Shown here: positions 8,682 through 17,324 of the stretch, piece after piece
Layout: every line of letters begins with the position of its first letter
Position numbering within the stretch: the stretch's first letter is position 1
Source: Sporosarcina highlanderae
GTDB lineage: Bacteria; Bacillota; Bacilli; Bacillales_A; Planococcaceae
Assembly: GCF_030433715.1 (NCBI RefSeq)
Contig: NZ_JAROCC010000009.1
Coordinates: forward strand, 1-64,000
Direction of reading: 5' to 3'
DNA length: 64,000 nt
Notes under the pieces: model-generated
Seen by the model: the letters and a program-made list of their open reading frames with translations, nothing else
Told to the model about the DNA's origin: nothing
The model's database searches: none
Translations under genes and position numbers: made by a program

Positions 8682-8818
8682 GGTGCCTGTGCAACGAACT
8701 ATTCAGGTTATTCAATTCAATTGAATAAATATTCACAAGAAAGTGTATAGTGATGCAGATGCAATGGATTTTTATACAAATTGGTTGAATTATCGTGAAT
8801 GTTTCTTGCACAGGTACC
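8682..8818 (+). repeat. GGTACC element, copy 2 (137 bp)
   Basis: Left end GGTGCCTGTGCA (one change), right end TGCACAGGTACC, same length and orientation as copy 1. With copy 1 it brackets the whole ytr-like operon. Confidence 0.9.
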
Positions 8819-8890
8819 ACAAATTTTTTCCTGCATGCAAAAAGACATAAACTAATATAATCAAATAGTCTAGAAGAAGGGAGGTAGAAG

Positions 8891-9919
8891 GTGACTAAAA
8901 AATACGATGAGATATTTAGCCGATTAGTGAAATCAAAGCAAATACATGAGTCTGTTCTATTAATCCAAAACACAAATGGGGATTTTTCATACAAAAATGA
9001 GTATGGGGGCAAGAGCATAGATGCGCCATTACTCCTGGCAAGTATCACAAAGTTGTTTACAACAACATGCATTCTAATATTGCGTGAGCAAGGTAAGCTG
9101 TCATTAGATGATAAAGTGATGCGTTTTTTCGATGAGGGGAAACTTAGTGGGCTCCATCTTTATAAAAGACAGGAGTATACCTCGAAATTGACAATAGCTA
9201 ATTTGTTGTTTCAGACAAGTGGGTTACCGGATGTATCTGAAGAAGGTAAAAAAAATCTTAGAAAACTTGTGCTTAAGGAAGATATGAACATCACCATTGA
9301 TGAATTGATAACACTGACTAAAGAGTTGAAACCACACTTTGCACCTAACACATTAAATAGATCTCACTATGCGGACATCAACTTTGATATCCTTGGGCAA
9401 ATTATTGAATGTATTACGGGATCCTCATTGGAAGATGTCTTTAAATCTTTCATTTTTGAACCTTTAGGTCTTGAGAAAACATATTTACCTATAGGTGAGG
9501 ATGATTTTATTCCAAAGATTTATTATAAAAATAACGCACTATCCCGTCCGAGTTACATTAAAAGCTGTCGTGCCAGTGGAGGCGCAATTAGCACTCCACG
9601 CGAAATGATGGTCTTTATTAAAGCGTTTTTTGGAGGGGGCTTATTTAATAAAGGTATTTTCCACCAGTTGGATAAATATAAGAAGTTACAAATCACCTTT
9701 TATCCCATTCAATATGGCGGTGGCTATATGCGAATTCCATTAGGGGGACTATCAATGCTTTTTATGGGGAAAGGGGAGTTGATTGGACATTCGGGTTCGA
9801 CAGGTGCCTTCGCTTTTTATTATCCTGAGAAGGATCTTTTTTTTGTAGGCGATGTAAACCAATCGGCGAATCCGGCAACAGCAATACGACTGGCGATACG
9901 GCTTGCTGTTTCAAGTTGA
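8891..9919 (+). CDS. Serine hydrolase, beta-lactamase/class C-like
   Basis: 342 residues, GTG start after GGGAGGT. SxxK motif SITK at residues 51-54 gives the nucleophile Ser51; SHYADINFD supplies the Tyr motif; HSGSTGAF near the C-terminus is the HxG triad element. No signal peptide, so it is probably cytoplasmic, unlike true beta-lactamases: an esterase or D-amino peptidase role is more likely. The gene is bracketed by GGTACC copies 2 and 3, with the right one starting four bases after its stop. Confidence 0.82.
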   Translation: MTKKYDEIFSRLVKSKQIHESVLLIQNTNGDFSYKNEYGGKSIDAPLLLASITKLFTTTCILILREQGKLSLDDKVMRFFDEGKLSGLHLYKRQEYTSKLTIANLLFQTSGLPDVSEEGKKNLRKLVLKEDMNITIDELITLTKELKPHFAPNTLNRSHYADINFDILGQIIECITGSSLEDVFKSFIFEPLGLEKTYLPIGEDDFIPKIYYKNNALSRPSYIKSCRASGGAISTPREMMVFIKAFFGGGLFNKGIFHQLDKYKKLQITFYPIQYGGGYMRIPLGGLSMLFMGKGELIGHSGSTGAFAFYYPEKDLFFVGDVNQSANPATAIRLAIRLAVSS

Positions 9920-9922
9920 TTA

Positions 9923-10059
9923 GGTACCTGTGCAGCATACTATTCAATATATTCACTACAAATGTATAAATATTCAATTGAAAGTGCTTAGTGTCGCGGA
10001 CTAAATGGATATTTATACAAATTGGTTGAATTATCATGAATGTTTCGTGCACAGGTACC
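9923..10059 (+). repeat. GGTACC element, copy 3 (137 bp)
   Basis: Complete copy between the serine hydrolase and the oxidoreductase. It is preceded by TTGATTA, the same seven bases that precede copy 5 at 45108. Confidence 0.9.
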
Positions 10060-10086
10060 TCATAAAAATGTTGGGAGGTTAATTAG

Positions 10087-11040
10087 GTGAAAGCAGCAGT
10101 TTATAAATCCTATGGTTCTCCGGAAGTAATGGAGATTCGGGATGTTGATAAGCCGTTCATCAAAGATGAGGATAGGGTATTAATTAAAGTGGTCTCCGCC
10201 TCGGTAAATCAATATGACAATCTATTTCGAAAAGGATATTTTCCTACAAGAATCGAGAATGGTCTTATAAAGCCGAAAGTACAAATTTTGGGGATTGACG
10301 TTTCGGGTACAGTTGAAGCCATAGGAAAAAATGTACAAAAGTTTAAGGTTGGCGATCATGTTTTTGGAAGTTGTAGCGGCTCCCATGCTGAATATGTCTG
10401 CCCAAAACAAAGTGTGATAACAATTATGCCGAATAACTCAACCTTTGAAGAGGCGGCTGCAATCCCATGTGCTGCTCAGACCGCTCTACAAGCATTGCGA
10501 GATGTTGGGAAGGTAAAAGCTGGCGATAAGGTTTTAATCTATGGTGCATCGGGTGGAGTAGGGCACTTTGCTGTTCAACTTGCGGTGTATTTAGGGGCTG
10601 AAGTAACCGCAGTTTGTAGTACCTTGAATATGGAATGGGTTAAAAATTTAGGTGCTCATCATGTAATTGATTATACCGAAGAAGATTTCGCTCGCAATGG
10701 AAAAAAGTATGATGTAATACTGGATGCCGTTGGAAAGAGGACCTTTTTCAGTTGCCTGCGTTCTCTAACCGAAAACGGTATTTATATAACAGAGCATGCA
10801 CTCTACCCCAAGTATCATCCAATTCAATTGATGATCGGTTCTGTCATAGGTAGCAAGAAAGCTAAGATTCATCTTGCAAAACCAAACGACGCCGATCTGG
10901 TCCTATTGCGGGTGCTTATGGAAAAAGAAAAATTAAGACCTGTAATTGAGAAGTACTTCCCTTTACATGAAATTGTGGAAGCTCATAGGCACATTGAAAG
11001 TGGACGGACAAAGGGGAAGGTTGTTCTTACAATCGGGTAA
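10087..11040 (+). CDS. Zinc-free MDR oxidoreductase (quinone reductase type)
   Basis: 317 residues, GTG start after GGGAGGTTAATTAG. GroES-like N-domain (ILGIDVSGTVEAIGKNV, KVGDHVFGSC) and Rossmann nucleotide motif YGASGGVGHFAVQLA near residue 155; the cysteine ligands of zinc alcohol dehydrogenases are missing. This matches NAD(P)H:quinone reductase or zeta-crystallin proteins. C-terminal PLHEIVEAHRHIESGRTKGKVVL is the usual family ending. Single gene; substrate unknown. Confidence 0.85.
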   Translation: MKAAVYKSYGSPEVMEIRDVDKPFIKDEDRVLIKVVSASVNQYDNLFRKGYFPTRIENGLIKPKVQILGIDVSGTVEAIGKNVQKFKVGDHVFGSCSGSHAEYVCPKQSVITIMPNNSTFEEAAAIPCAAQTALQALRDVGKVKAGDKVLIYGASGGVGHFAVQLAVYLGAEVTAVCSTLNMEWVKNLGAHHVIDYTEEDFARNGKKYDVILDAVGKRTFFSCLRSLTENGIYITEHALYPKYHPIQLMIGSVIGSKKAKIHLAKPNDADLVLLRVLMEKEKLRPVIEKYFPLHEIVEAHRHIESGRTKGKVVLTIG

Positions 11041-11103
11041 AAGAGAGGCAAATAGATACAATGGCGTTTGATCTGAAAATTGTCATGAACCTAGATGTTA
11101 TTT

Positions 11104-11111
11104 CATACAAT
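11104..11111 (+). promoter_or_regulatory. Possible sigma-E -10 of cwlJ
   Basis: CATACAAT equals the sigma-E -10 consensus and lies 18 bases before the cwlJ start. The resulting leader would be very short and no clear -35 is seen, so this is only suggestive. Confidence 0.3.
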
Positions 11112-11128
11112 ATATTTGGGGTGGAAAA

Positions 11129-11569
11129 ATGCCGAGAGTCAAATACCGGGAAAATGATGTTGATTTGATGGCAAGGATGATGAGGGCGGAAGCCGAGGGT
11201 GAAGGAAACCAAGGGATGTTGTATGTTGGAAATGTAATTGTGAACCGTGCCGTGGCGGATTGCTTGGACTTTAGAGATGTACGAACGATTAATGATGTTA
11301 TTTTTCAAGTGCAAGGAAATAATTATTCCTTTGAAGCCGTTCAGAAGGGAAATCTATTTTATGAACGAGCGAGAGCCAATGAGAAAAGATTGGCGAGGCG
11401 GAATCTGGAGAATTGGCGACAACATCCAGCGAAATTCGCCCTGTGGTACTTCAATCCTTATGCTGCTTGCCCTCCATCCTGGTACGGGCAACCTTTCACG
11501 GGTCAATTTAAAGCCCACTGTTTCTATGAACCGCAAGCGGGGACATGTGCGAGTGTTTATAATGGGTAG
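11129..11569 (+). CDS. cwlJ: Spore cortex hydrolase CwlJ
   Basis: 146 residues, ATG after GGGGTGG. The whole protein is one SleB/CwlJ hydrolase domain: DVDLMARMMRAEAEGEG carries the catalytic Glu, followed by GMLYVGNVIVNRA, and it ends in HCFYEPQ. There is no signal peptide or peptidoglycan-binding domain, which separates CwlJ from SleB. It degrades muramic-lactam cortex during calcium-dipicolinate-triggered germination and is deposited on the spore from the mother cell. No gerQ gene is adjacent. Its presence shows a spore former. Confidence 0.92.
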   Translation: MPRVKYRENDVDLMARMMRAEAEGEGNQGMLYVGNVIVNRAVADCLDFRDVRTINDVIFQVQGNNYSFEAVQKGNLFYERARANEKRLARRNLENWRQHPAKFALWYFNPYAACPPSWYGQPFTGQFKAHCFYEPQAGTCASVYNG

Positions 11570-11592
11570 GTTGTATGGGTAAACTGAATAGG

Positions 11593-11636
11593 CCCTTTTC
11601 GAGTTAATTGACTTGAAAAGGGTTTTTTTATGGCGT
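11593..11636 (+). terminator. Terminator of cwlJ
   Basis: Stem CCCTTTTC / GAAAAGGG, extended by GAGTTAATTGACTTG, followed by TTTTTTT. Confidence 0.85.
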
Positions 11637-11712
11637 GCCCCATACGGCATGGGCCACGAGTTCCGAGTAGTCAGAACTCTTGTGTTAAGATTAAAGAAAA
11701 AGGAGGGATTGG

Positions 11713-12576
11713 ATGTTAAATCAAGCCATTCAACAATTTAAATTGAATGTGTTATCAATTCATGAAGTTGAAGATTCTCATAGTTCAACAGTTTATAAAT
11801 GCAATTTGCTTAATGGAGAAAATATCTTTTTGAAAATACCTTACACAAAATTGAAGTGTCAGCGAGAGTTGGAAGCCTATGAAATTTTAAAAGATCGAGT
11901 TTCCATTCCTTGCATGTTGGATTATTGGTCGGGTGATGAGGAGTGCCCAGGTGCGTTCTTATTATCTGAATTAAAAGGACAACCGCTAACAAATAAGAAT
12001 TTACCCGCAGTAGCGTTTCAAATTGGGGTCCTTCATGCCTCTATGCATCAAATTCAGCCGCCTACTACGATCCGGTTGACTGGCATACAAAATGAATTTC
12101 AGGACTGGTCTAATTTTGTGGAACGTCAATTTTATAGTTTTGCTGAGGATGTAAAAGAAGTTTTAGATGAAAGTTTATACAGACAGTCCATTGAAAAGTT
12201 CGAGAATATGAAAATGCATCTCCCTCCTTCAGATGGGCCAAGCTTTGTACATATGGATTTTCGTCCAGCAAATATTATTGTGGATGAAGATAAGGTGTCA
12301 GGCGTGATCGATTTTGAAAGTGTACGATTTGGCTCGACAGAAATCGATTTCACTAAACTGTATCGTGATTATCTAAGCTTCGATTTTAGCTTGTATGAGT
12401 CCTATCAAGAAGGCTATAACACCATTAGACCCTTAATTGATTTAGAAGTTGTGTTGCCTTTTTATCAATTCACAGATGCTTTTAATAGTATTGGATGGTG
12501 CAAACGCCGTGGAATTGAAAAGAACGCTTCATTTTTGATGGAAAATCTTTCAATCCTGAAAAAAGTGTTACGATAA
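11713..12576 (+). CDS. APH/choline kinase-family phosphotransferase
   Basis: 287 residues, ATG after AAGGAGGGATTGG. The Brenner motif is HMDFRPANIIVD (catalytic Asp and metal-binding Asn), followed by VIDFES with the metal-binding Asp, and an N-lobe with a FLKIPY lysine. Family members phosphorylate aminoglycosides or small hydroxyl metabolites with ATP; the divergence gives no ground for calling resistance. Stand-alone gene with its own terminator. Confidence 0.82.
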   Translation: MLNQAIQQFKLNVLSIHEVEDSHSSTVYKCNLLNGENIFLKIPYTKLKCQRELEAYEILKDRVSIPCMLDYWSGDEECPGAFLLSELKGQPLTNKNLPAVAFQIGVLHASMHQIQPPTTIRLTGIQNEFQDWSNFVERQFYSFAEDVKEVLDESLYRQSIEKFENMKMHLPPSDGPSFVHMDFRPANIIVDEDKVSGVIDFESVRFGSTEIDFTKLYRDYLSFDFSLYESYQEGYNTIRPLIDLEVVLPFYQFTDAFNSIGWCKRRGIEKNASFLMENLSILKKVLR

Positions 12577-12630
12577 GCCAAACTCTAACGCGATTGTGAA
12601 AGTAAATAATTAAATAACGCCTTAAATATG

Positions 12631-12662
12631 AGCATTCTTTGGTTGAGAATGCTTTTTATTTT
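12631..12662 (+). terminator. Terminator of the phosphotransferase gene
   Basis: AGCATTCT / AGAATGCT stem with a 7-base loop and a TTTTTATTTTT tail. Confidence 0.85.
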
Positions 12663-12777
12663 TGCTTAAAATAAAAACCTGCAATAAATTTGTTGTTCAA
12701 ATCAATAAAAATTTATTGCAAAACGATAAAAGATGGATTAAAATCAAAATAACTTAAAAACAATTATTGGGGAAGAT

Positions 12778-14031
12778 ATGACTATGGACACCGAAAATTT
12801 GATTACTGAAAATATTTCCTACCCTCATGAGCTTGAGAGGATCTATAGAAAAGACCCGAAAGCTTTTAAAAAGTCGTTTACACACGTATGGGAGCAAAAT
12901 CCTGATTCTCAGGTTCTTGGTGTTTGGTATGAAAGATTGCATTTCATAGAGACGGCAAATAAAGAAAAATCTTCCTTGCTTCAAAAAGGATTCTTATTCA
13001 TGGGCTTGTTAGCCATTTTAGCCGGGATTAGCACCAGAATCATTTTCCATTTTGTTGAACAGGAAGCAATTGCTCCAATCAACTTAATTTTTGGAGTGAT
13101 TCCCTTTATTGCTGCCTATTTTATTTACAATAATACTCCAAGAAAAAGTGTTATTTATTTCCTTGTAGCGTTGTTCCTAATTTCCGGGTTTTATCTTAAC
13201 ATGCTGCCATTGAATTATAAAGACAGTATTATCCTTACCTATTTACACCTTCCCATATTCCTATGGGTATTGGTAGGGCTTGCATTCACAGGAAATGAGT
13301 ACTTAAAAGGTAGTGCAAGATTAGCCTATATTAAATTTAATTTGGAATATTGTATTCTCTACGCAAGCATGGCAGTTAGCGGAATGGTACTAGCAGCATT
13401 AACCATGCAGTTATTTAGCTTTGTCGGCTTGGATATAGCAGACTTCTATTTTAGTAATGTCGTTTTATTTGGTGCTGCCGCTCTCGCTATTGTGGCTGCA
13501 TACCTAGTATCAATGAATCTTAAACTTGCTAAGAATATTACACCATATATAGCTAAAATTTTTAGCCCTCTTGTCCTTGTCACATTGTTGGTCTATCTTA
13601 TAACGGTTATATGGGTCGGAAAAAATCCATTCTTGGATCGCGATTTCCTGATCGTTTTCAACGGAATACTCCTTGGTGTATTGGCCGTTACCATATTTTC
13701 CATTATCGAAAGCGACCAAGATAAGAAAAAGAACATTTCAGATTATGTGAATTTCGCCTTAATTGCTCTTGCGCTTATCATTGACAGTGTGGCTTTGTCA
13801 GCCATCGTGTTCAGGCTATCTTCTTATGGAATTACGCCTAATAGACTTGCTGTTTTAGGAGTAAACATACTTATCTGGGCAAATTTAATTTGGATTATGC
13901 TCTCCTATATGCGTTTTCTACAAAACAAATCCGGACCTTCAACGATCCAAGATTCCGTTACTAAGTATTTGCCTGTCTACGGACTTTGGGCAGCTTTCGT
14001 TATATTTACTTTTCCTATTATTTTTAAATAG
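12778..14031 (+). CDS. Polytopic membrane protein, unknown (DUF4153-like)
   Basis: 417 residues. An N-terminal soluble part of about 65 residues (PHELERIYRKDPKAF) precedes roughly 11-12 membrane helices with short loops. GGGGAAG is four bases from ATG 12778 and ten from ATG 12784; either start is possible. Helix pattern and length resemble DUF4153 proteins of Bacillales, but no catalytic motif is visible. Single gene, with a short-form GGTACC fragment shortly after its stop. Confidence 0.6.
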   Translation: MTMDTENLITENISYPHELERIYRKDPKAFKKSFTHVWEQNPDSQVLGVWYERLHFIETANKEKSSLLQKGFLFMGLLAILAGISTRIIFHFVEQEAIAPINLIFGVIPFIAAYFIYNNTPRKSVIYFLVALFLISGFYLNMLPLNYKDSIILTYLHLPIFLWVLVGLAFTGNEYLKGSARLAYIKFNLEYCILYASMAVSGMVLAALTMQLFSFVGLDIADFYFSNVVLFGAAALAIVAAYLVSMNLKLAKNITPYIAKIFSPLVLVTLLVYLITVIWVGKNPFLDRDFLIVFNGILLGVLAVTIFSIIESDQDKKKNISDYVNFALIALALIIDSVALSAIVFRLSSYGITPNRLAVLGVNILIWANLIWIMLSYMRFLQNKSGPSTIQDSVTKYLPVYGLWAAFVIFTFPIIFK

Positions 14032-14073
14032 AAAGGCACTGTTAATGTAACGAAAAGCTTCTTCGATTGTGAC

Positions 14074-14098
14074 GGTGCCTGTGCACCGCACAATCATT
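14074..14098 (+). repeat. GGTACC element fragment (left half, short variant)
   Basis: GGTGCCTGTGCACCGCACAA matches the left half of the 56-bp palindrome at 48006-48061 and runs up to the stop codon of the response regulator. The right half is missing. Confidence 0.6.
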
Positions 14099-14741
14099 AA
14101 CCCATTAAATTATATTTCATCGCATACTCAACGAGTTCATGTTTTTTAGAGATGCTTAATTTATTCATGATTCTTGTCTTGTGGGTATCGACCGTTTTTA
14201 TACTAATCATTAATTCTTCAGCGGTTTCAGTTAATGAAAACCCTTTAACGAGGAATTGCAGTATTTCCCGTTCCCGTGGACTTAATAGGATGAATGGGTT
14301 TTGGGCATCGGTTCCGCTCCGCATACTATTTATGACAGAATGTATTTCTTCCGGTCGAAGGTAGATGTGGCCTGCCATTACCGTATCGATGGCTGTGTAC
14401 AGTTCTTCATCGAATGCAGCCTTAGGGATATAGCCTGACGCGCCCGCTTGCATCACTAACGAAATATAATCTTCGTCTTCGTGCATCGTGAGGACAATGA
14501 TCTTTGCTTGTTTGTGCTGAGATTTTATTTCTGTCAAAACTTGAATGCCGTTCAAGCCTGGCATAGATATGTCCAAGATTAAAATATCCGGTTGTAATGT
14601 ATGATAAAGTTCAATTGCCTCATGTCCATTTGTAGCTTCACCTATTACATGGAATGTTGGTCTTTTCTTTAACAGCAGCTTTAACCCGGCTAACACCAAA
14701 GCGTGATCGTCCGCTAACATGATGCTAATTTTCTTTTCCAA
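14097..14741 (-). CDS. NarL/LuxR-family response regulator
   Basis: 214 residues. Receiver domain with acidic pocket Asp11/Asp12, phospho-acceptor Asp57 (LILDISMPG) and LTMHED; a C-terminal LuxR helix-turn-helix (LSPREREILQFLVKGFSLTETAEELMIS) at about 150-210. Three bases separate it from the histidine kinase stop, so it is the last gene of a sensor operon. Likely output: the divergent binding-protein gene at 17325. Confidence 0.92.
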   Translation of the reverse strand: MEKKISIMLADDHALVLAGLKLLLKKRPTFHVIGEATNGHEAIELYHTLQPDILILDISMPGLNGIQVLTEIKSQHKQAKIIVLTMHEDEDYISLVMQAGASGYIPKAAFDEELYTAIDTVMAGHIYLRPEEIHSVINSMRSGTDAQNPFILLSPREREILQFLVKGFSLTETAEELMISIKTVDTHKTRIMNKLSISKKHELVEYAMKYNLMG

Positions 14742-14744
14742 TGG

Positions 14745-16166
14745 CTAACCCTCCTTCTGTTTTATTGGAATGGCTACAACAACTTCGGTTCCACCCGTAC
14801 GAGCCTCTTGGATTAAGAATTCACCGCCCAATAATGCCGCTCTTTCTTTCATTCCATAGATTCCAATTCGATTTTGCTGGCGAGCCATTTCAAAATCAGC
14901 TTTTTGTATACCTTGCCCGTTGTCTAAAATCGCAATTTTGATGAAGTTGTCTTCAACCTGAATTTTAATCGTTACCTTCGTTGCGACCGTATGCTTTGCG
15001 ATATTGGTGAGACATTCTTGAGTGATTCGATAGAAGGCCAAGCTTGTCTGATCGTCTAATGGAATCGAATCGTCGGGAACTTCAAGCATGACGTCGATTG
15101 AATACTTTTCCTTGAAGCTTTCGATATATCTTTTCACAGCCGGGATTAACCCCATATCATCTAAAATAGGCGGTCTCAATTCCACGGCCAAATCCCTGAT
15201 TTCCCGCAAGATGCCCGCTGCGATATCTCGGCTTGTATAGAGTAATTCCTGTTGCTCTTTATCCTCTGCTTCATCCGCCAATACCCGCATCGTCACCATT
15301 AATGAAGCAAGGGCTTGGCTTGTTTCATCATGGAGTTCGCGTGATATCCTTTTTCGCTCATCCTCTTGAGCTGAAAGCAGTTTTGAAATTAATGCATCCC
15401 GAAGTCGTTCTTTTTCTTGTAGTTCCTCCAACAGCTTTTCTACTTTTGACCTGGAGCTGATCAGATTATCAGCCATCTCGTTAAATACTTTCACTAATTT
15501 TCCAAGGTCTTCATCATCCACGACCGATGCCCTCAACGATAGATTCCCTGCGGATATTCCCGAAGCGGTATCGACGAGGTCATTAATAGGTTTCGTTATG
15601 ATACGCGTCGTAAAATAAGCGATGCCAACAGCAACGAGGCAAACTAAAATAGTAGCTAAGATCAGATCACCTATTTTGGATAACGTGTATTCTTTTGGTA
15701 GCTTCTCTGACATGCCAACCCGAACAAATCCGACTTCACCTTCCTCAATTGGGACAAGTACATCATGGATTCGCCCTTCATCCGAGGTGAGTATCGACAG
15801 CTCTTTTTCGGTCCCTTGAGGAGTATGTGCGTCCAAGATACCTTTTGGAATAAAATCGGGAAAGGTATGTCCAACAAGCATCTGCTTACTATTAAACACA
15901 AGGATATAACGGATATCCTCATTTGCCTGCCGGGCTCTTGCGATAAGTTGATGGATTGCATAATAGTCCTCAATAAGGATGTAGTCGGAGCTCATCGCTG
16001 CAATATTTTCTGCAACAGACTCCCCATGCTTTTTAAGATCCTTGGCCATCGTATCCGTAAGGGAGTTCCAAATGATGATGCCTAAAATTAGTGATAGAAA
16101 AAGTAATGAAGCGATGATAGAGCCCAATATCTTTTGATTAATCTTTATTCTATTTATCCAATTCAT
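14745..16166 (-). CDS. Membrane histidine kinase, HisKA_3 type
   Basis: 473 residues from ATG 16166 (GAGGT six bases before). TM1 about 11-33, an extracellular ~130-residue sensor with SSDYILIEDYYAI, TM2 about 166-187, HAMP to about 240, a short coiled coil, then RISRELHDETSQ with phospho-acceptor His279 and a C-terminal ATPase (DNGQGI, GIYGMKERAALLGG). The start overlaps the upstream PhnD-like gene by 17 bases, which suggests the lipoprotein acts as a ligand-binding subunit for this kinase. Confidence 0.92.
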   Translation of the reverse strand: MNWINRIKINQKILGSIIASLLFLSLILGIIIWNSLTDTMAKDLKKHGESVAENIAAMSSDYILIEDYYAIHQLIARARQANEDIRYILVFNSKQMLVGHTFPDFIPKGILDAHTPQGTEKELSILTSDEGRIHDVLVPIEEGEVGFVRVGMSEKLPKEYTLSKIGDLILATILVCLVAVGIAYFTTRIITKPINDLVDTASGISAGNLSLRASVVDDEDLGKLVKVFNEMADNLISSRSKVEKLLEELQEKERLRDALISKLLSAQEDERKRISRELHDETSQALASLMVTMRVLADEAEDKEQQELLYTSRDIAAGILREIRDLAVELRPPILDDMGLIPAVKRYIESFKEKYSIDVMLEVPDDSIPLDDQTSLAFYRITQECLTNIAKHTVATKVTIKIQVEDNFIKIAILDNGQGIQKADFEMARQQNRIGIYGMKERAALLGGEFLIQEARTGGTEVVVAIPIKQKEG

Positions 16167-17049
16167 CGAAAACCTCATAGAGTGCGGGTTCAAAAGGAAC
16201 AAATCGGTCGATAAATAAACCCTGCAGTGATGGCAATAAATGTTCGATTTCATGCATGGACATGAAACTATCCGTAATGATCTTCTTCTCTTCGTCCGGT
16301 AAATTCTTTCGAACGACGATCGGACCAGTCCCGATCGGTTCGGAGCGCGTAATGATTTTCAAGCGATTAACAAGTTCGGGCTTTTGAAGCTTGGCACGTT
16401 CAAAGGCAAATGAGTTAACAGCCGCGCCATCGACGATTCTTTCGACAACCGCATTGAGTGTGTTTTCATGGTTATATGTAAAATTGTAACGACCCAGGAA
16501 ATTTTCCGGCGTTTCTCCAATATTCTCTAAATGCTTTTCAAAAAATAGATATCCTGAATAGCTTGTAGGGTCGGTAAACGCAACATTTTTCCCCTTCAAA
16601 TCAATCAAAGAATCAATAGCACTCTCACTATGTACGACGATATACCCGTAATAATAAGGAAGCCCCATACGTTCTTGCATGGCAATTGCCTCGATTCCTT
16701 CAAAATCACGATTGGTAATATAGGCACCGGTCGGGAAGAAGGCAATATCCGCGGCCCCTTTAATCATCAAGTTGTTAATTTCACTATAGCTTTTGCGCTG
16801 GATTAAAATCGTTGGCCGGTCAAGCTGCTCACCAATGTAGTTTGCGAGCTCCCTGTAGTACATAACCGTCTCAGTCGGTGAAAGTACGCTCGAAATTGCG
16901 ACGCGTAGGGGGGCATCGACAACTTGAAATTCACTCGGGGATTCGTCAGGTTCAGCGAAAACGATTTTGCTTGTCGAACGATCCTGTTCACATCCTGTAA
17001 TAAATAAAGAACAAGCAAGTAGAACGAATATCCTTATCCAATCAATCAT
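16150..17049 (-). CDS. PhnD-like periplasmic-type sensor lipoprotein
   Basis: 299 residues from ATG 17049 after GGAGGAAATC. Lipobox ITGC puts the lipidated Cys at residue 20. The body is a PhnD/type-2 binding fold: LRVAISSVLSPTETVMYYRELANYIGEQL, AADIAFFPTGAYI, LKGKNVAFTDPTSYSGYLFFEKHL. Family members bind phosphonates, phosphate esters or other oxyanions. No permease is adjacent; instead it is coupled to a histidine kinase and response regulator, as PgtC is with PgtB/PgtA. A sensing role is therefore more likely than transport. Confidence 0.85.
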   Translation of the reverse strand: MIDWIRIFVLLACSLFITGCEQDRSTSKIVFAEPDESPSEFQVVDAPLRVAISSVLSPTETVMYYRELANYIGEQLDRPTILIQRKSYSEINNLMIKGAADIAFFPTGAYITNRDFEGIEAIAMQERMGLPYYYGYIVVHSESAIDSLIDLKGKNVAFTDPTSYSGYLFFEKHLENIGETPENFLGRYNFTYNHENTLNAVVERIVDGAAVNSFAFERAKLQKPELVNRLKIITRSEPIGTGPIVVRKNLPDEEKKIITDSFMSMHEIEHLLPSLQGLFIDRFVPFEPALYEVFDELDK

Positions 17050-17272
17050 GATTTCCTCCACACTTACGGATTGCACCATACTAAAATTTATCTTCATTAT
17101 AACACAAAATAAATAATTATTAGATAGTTCAGTAGTTATCAATCTTTCATGTAGGAAAGTATCTGACAACTTCGCAGGGTTTATCTGACGTTAAATCAGA
17201 TATTTGCTGATGTTGTTGGATTCGCATATGCGATAATCTGAAGAAGGGGAGAATTCTAAATTTACTACGGGT

Positions 17273-17286
17273 TGAAAGCGTTTTCT
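17273..17286 (+). promoter_or_regulatory. cre site (CcpA operator)
   Basis: TGAAAGCGTTTTCT fits the cre consensus TGWAARCGYTWWCW at every position. It lies 39-52 bases upstream of the binding-protein start, so CcpA would control this gene according to carbon supply. Confidence 0.75.
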
Positions 17287-17324
17287 TTTTGAGTTTGCCG
17301 ATTAATCCAAAGAGGGGGAGAGAC

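Noticed and set aside
8581..9072. Minus-strand open frames beginning QETFMIIQPICINI inside several GGTACC elements (also near 10052, 45237, 48719)
   Set aside because: The shared peptide follows from the shared DNA repeat; there is no ribosome site in front of it and the frames run into unrelated flanks. Listed only as a remark on the repeat.
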